Source: Ancylobacter oerskovii
GTDB lineage: Bacteria; Pseudomonadota; Alphaproteobacteria; Rhizobiales; Xanthobacteraceae
Assembly (NCBI RefSeq): GCF_018390555.1
Contig: NZ_JAHBGB010000002.1
Coordinates: 434,001-498,000, forward strand
Length of the DNA: 64,000 nt
Direction: 5' to 3'
The position numbers and the translations under genes are program-made. Shown in pieces: positions 62,602 through 64,000 of this stretch (its first letter is position 1; each line of letters starts with the position of its first letter). The notes under the pieces were generated by a model, which worked only from the letters and a program-made list of their open reading frames with translations, did no database searches and had not been told where the DNA came from.

Positions 62602-64000
62602 TCAGGTCGCCAGCCGCGCAAGGAGCGGCGCTCCCGCCCCGGCGCTCGCGGAAAGCTGCGCGACGCGCAGGTCGATGAAGGGCTGCGCGGCGCCGAAATC
62701 GACGATCTCCGCCGCCGCCGCATAGAGGAAGGCCGGCGAGGTCACGGTCGCGGTCCGCACCACGGCGGCGCCGTTCAGGATCTCGACGCGGTAGGCCTCC
62801 GCCGCCTCGCCGAGCGGCACCTCGACGACGTCCCAATTGTCGCCGCCCTGGCGGGTGCGCCGGGTCCAGCTCATCTCGACGCCCGCCGGCGTGCGCCGCG
62901 CGCGGGCATGCACCGGCGCGAGCGGCGCCAGGGCGAGAGCGCCGACGGTCGTCCCGGTTTCGGAGACCGCCGGATCGCCATGGTCGCGATCGGCCCGCCC
63001 CGCCCGCAGGGTGAGCGCGCGACCGATCTGCTCGGCTCCGGTCGCCACGCCGGCGAGGTTGCGGTCGAGCCGCACGAACAGCGTGCCGGCCGGCCATTCG
63101 GCGGCCGCCCGCGCCTCGGTGCCGCCCTGCCCGCGCAGCAGGGTGCCGAGCGACCACACCCGCTGGCCGACCAGCTCGGCCTCGGCGAACTGGATCACCT
63201 CCACTGCGCCGTCCGGCGCCACCAGCGCCGCGAGATTGGCGCCGTTCAGCACCGCCTCCTCGCTCGCCGCCGCCAGCAGCCCGCCGTAAAGCTCCACCGT
63301 CAGCCGCGCGCCCGGTTGCCATAGCCAGGGCGCTCCCGGCGCCAGCGGCCCGGTGAGCCGCCCCATCACCGAAGGCGCCGGCAGCGTCGCCACCCGCTCG
63401 AAGCTCGCCCCGTCGATCCCGCGCCACACCGCCAGCGCCCCCGGCCAGGGGGAGGTGAAGGCCGCCAGCCAGGCCAGCGTCGGCGCCTCGCCGGAAGAGG
63501 GCAATGCCGGCAGGGTCAGCACCGCCAGCTCCGGCGGCCCGGCCGCCACGGGCAGGGTCACGCCGGTCGCGCGCGGCTCGCGCACCGCCAGCGCGAACAC
63601 GCCGGGATCGATGCTGCGTCCCGTCACCTCCCGCGCCTCGGTGTCGCTGACCTCGGTGATCTCGACCAGCCGCCGCCGGCCGTCGCGGGTGAGGCCGACG
63701 ATATCGCCCGGCTCCAGCGCGAGCCGCGAGGGCGGCAGCGCGAAGCGCAGGCTCTCGCGCGTTGCCCAGGCATCCTGCAGCCACATCTCGGCGAGGCCGG
63801 AGACCAGCCCGTCATGCGCCGCCATGGCGACATCGAGGCTCGTCTCCACCCGCGCGGCGCCGGCGAGCCGGCGCGAGGCGGCGGTGGAGCGGCGATATTC
63901 CGCCATCGCATCGACGAAGCCGATGGTCACGGAGAGCGGCAGCTCGCCCTCCGATGCCCGGGTGACGCTCGGTGCCGGCCGGTCCTCGTCGGCGAGGACA
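62602..64000 (-). CDS. GTA/phage tail protein, C-terminal part (gp15-like; 5' end outside window)
   Basis: The frame is open to the right edge, so only about 466 C-terminal residues are seen. Segments such as DVAMAAHDGLVSGLAEMWLQDAWATRESLRFALPPSRLALEPGDIVGL, LLRGQGGTEARAAAEWPAG, ARRTPAGVEMSWTRRTRQGGDNW and IDLRVAQLSASAGAGAP are characteristic of the C-terminal half of gene transfer agent gp15, the large baseplate or tail-tip protein with a TIM-barrel domain. The stop codon is at 62602-62604. The GTA assignment rests on this family pattern plus the DUF2793 neighbour. Confidence 0.82.
   Translation of the reverse strand, partial: VLADEDRPAPSVTRASEGELPLSVTIGFVDAMAEYRRSTAASRRLAGAARVETSLDVAMAAHDGLVSGLAEMWLQDAWATRESLRFALPPSRLALEPGDIVGLTRDGRRRLVEITEVSDTEAREVTGRSIDPGVFALAVREPRATGVTLPVAAGPPELAVLTLPALPSSGEAPTLAWLAAFTSPWPGALAVWRGIDGASFERVATLPAPSVMGRLTGPLAPGAPWLWQPGARLTVELYGGLLAAASEEAVLNGANLAALVAPDGAVEVIQFAEAELVGQRVWSLGTLLRGQGGTEARAAAEWPAGTLFVRLDRNLAGVATGAEQIGRALTLRAGRADRDHGDPAVSETGTTVGALALAPLAPVHARARRTPAGVEMSWTRRTRQGGDNWDVVEVPLGEAAEAYRVEILNGAAVVRTATVTSPAFLYAAAAEIVDFGAAQPFIDLRVAQLSASAGAGAPLLARLAT

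Overview
The window is GC-rich (well above 60 percent), densely coding DNA from an alphaproteobacterium. I infer a facultatively methylotrophic member of the Hyphomicrobiales, most likely of the Xanthobacteraceae type. The reasons are a tetrahydromethanopterin/methylofuran cofactor cluster with mtdB, the order feuPQ-like / ccmIEFH / degP / two-component system / glnE that I recall from rhizobia, PAS-type sensor kinases, and a gene-transfer-agent tail gene. No rRNA, tRNA, CRISPR array, insertion sequence or replication origin was recognised.

Layout. 1-4.55 kb: the end of an aldehyde dehydrogenase, an EamA transporter, a Pif1-like helicase, then a strong 27-bp operator-like dyad in front of a 48-codon membrane ORF and an Rrf2 regulator translationally coupled to methylglyoxal synthase. 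4.8-13.7 kb: glutaryl-CoA dehydrogenase divergent from a dipeptide ABC importer (dppABCDF) that runs into a cystathionine beta-lyase and a GNAT enzyme. 13.75-18 kb: tonB/exbD/exbB and a D-2-hydroxyglutarate-type FAD oxidoreductase on the minus strand. 18.1-21.5 kb: a VOC protein, an Uup-type ABC-F ATPase and a SpoU/TrmH methyltransferase, followed by a 680-base stretch with a perfect hairpin, a probable small RNA ending in a Rho-independent terminator, and a structured leader.

22.2-35.6 kb is the C1-cofactor region. An mfnE-like kinase, a DmrB-type flavoprotein, a pterin-binding DUF6513 protein, a DUF447 protein and mfnB form one overlapping operon. After an inserted 32-codon membrane ORF, mgtE and a DUF1059 gene, a second block carries mptG, mtdB, Orf5 (ATP-grasp), Orf7 (CitG-like), a HisA-like protein, mfnD, mfnF and folB. 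Together these would build methanopterin and methylofuran cofactors and oxidise methylene-H4MPT. The usual partners mch and fae are not in this block. The only Fae homologue (41.2-41.75 kb) lacks the conserved histidine of the family.

35.6-59.5 kb: an acyltransferase, aminopeptidase N, a diguanylate cyclase, the Fae paralogue, a PAS histidine kinase, an L-2-hydroxyglutarate dehydrogenase-like enzyme, glnE, two complete two-component systems, DegP, the CcmIEFH cytochrome c maturation operon and a glycine-zipper lipoprotein. 59.6-64 kb: a GH24 lysozyme, an SGNH hydrolase-like protein, a DUF2793 protein and the C-terminal part of a GTA/phage tail protein, all on the minus strand and running off the right edge.

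The most novel-looking signals are non-coding: an inverted repeat that could switch the mgtE ribosome-binding site, the Rrf2-neighbouring dyad, the small RNA candidate, and the long structured leader of the methylofuran operon. All assignments come from reading sequence and remembered family features; no database search was run.
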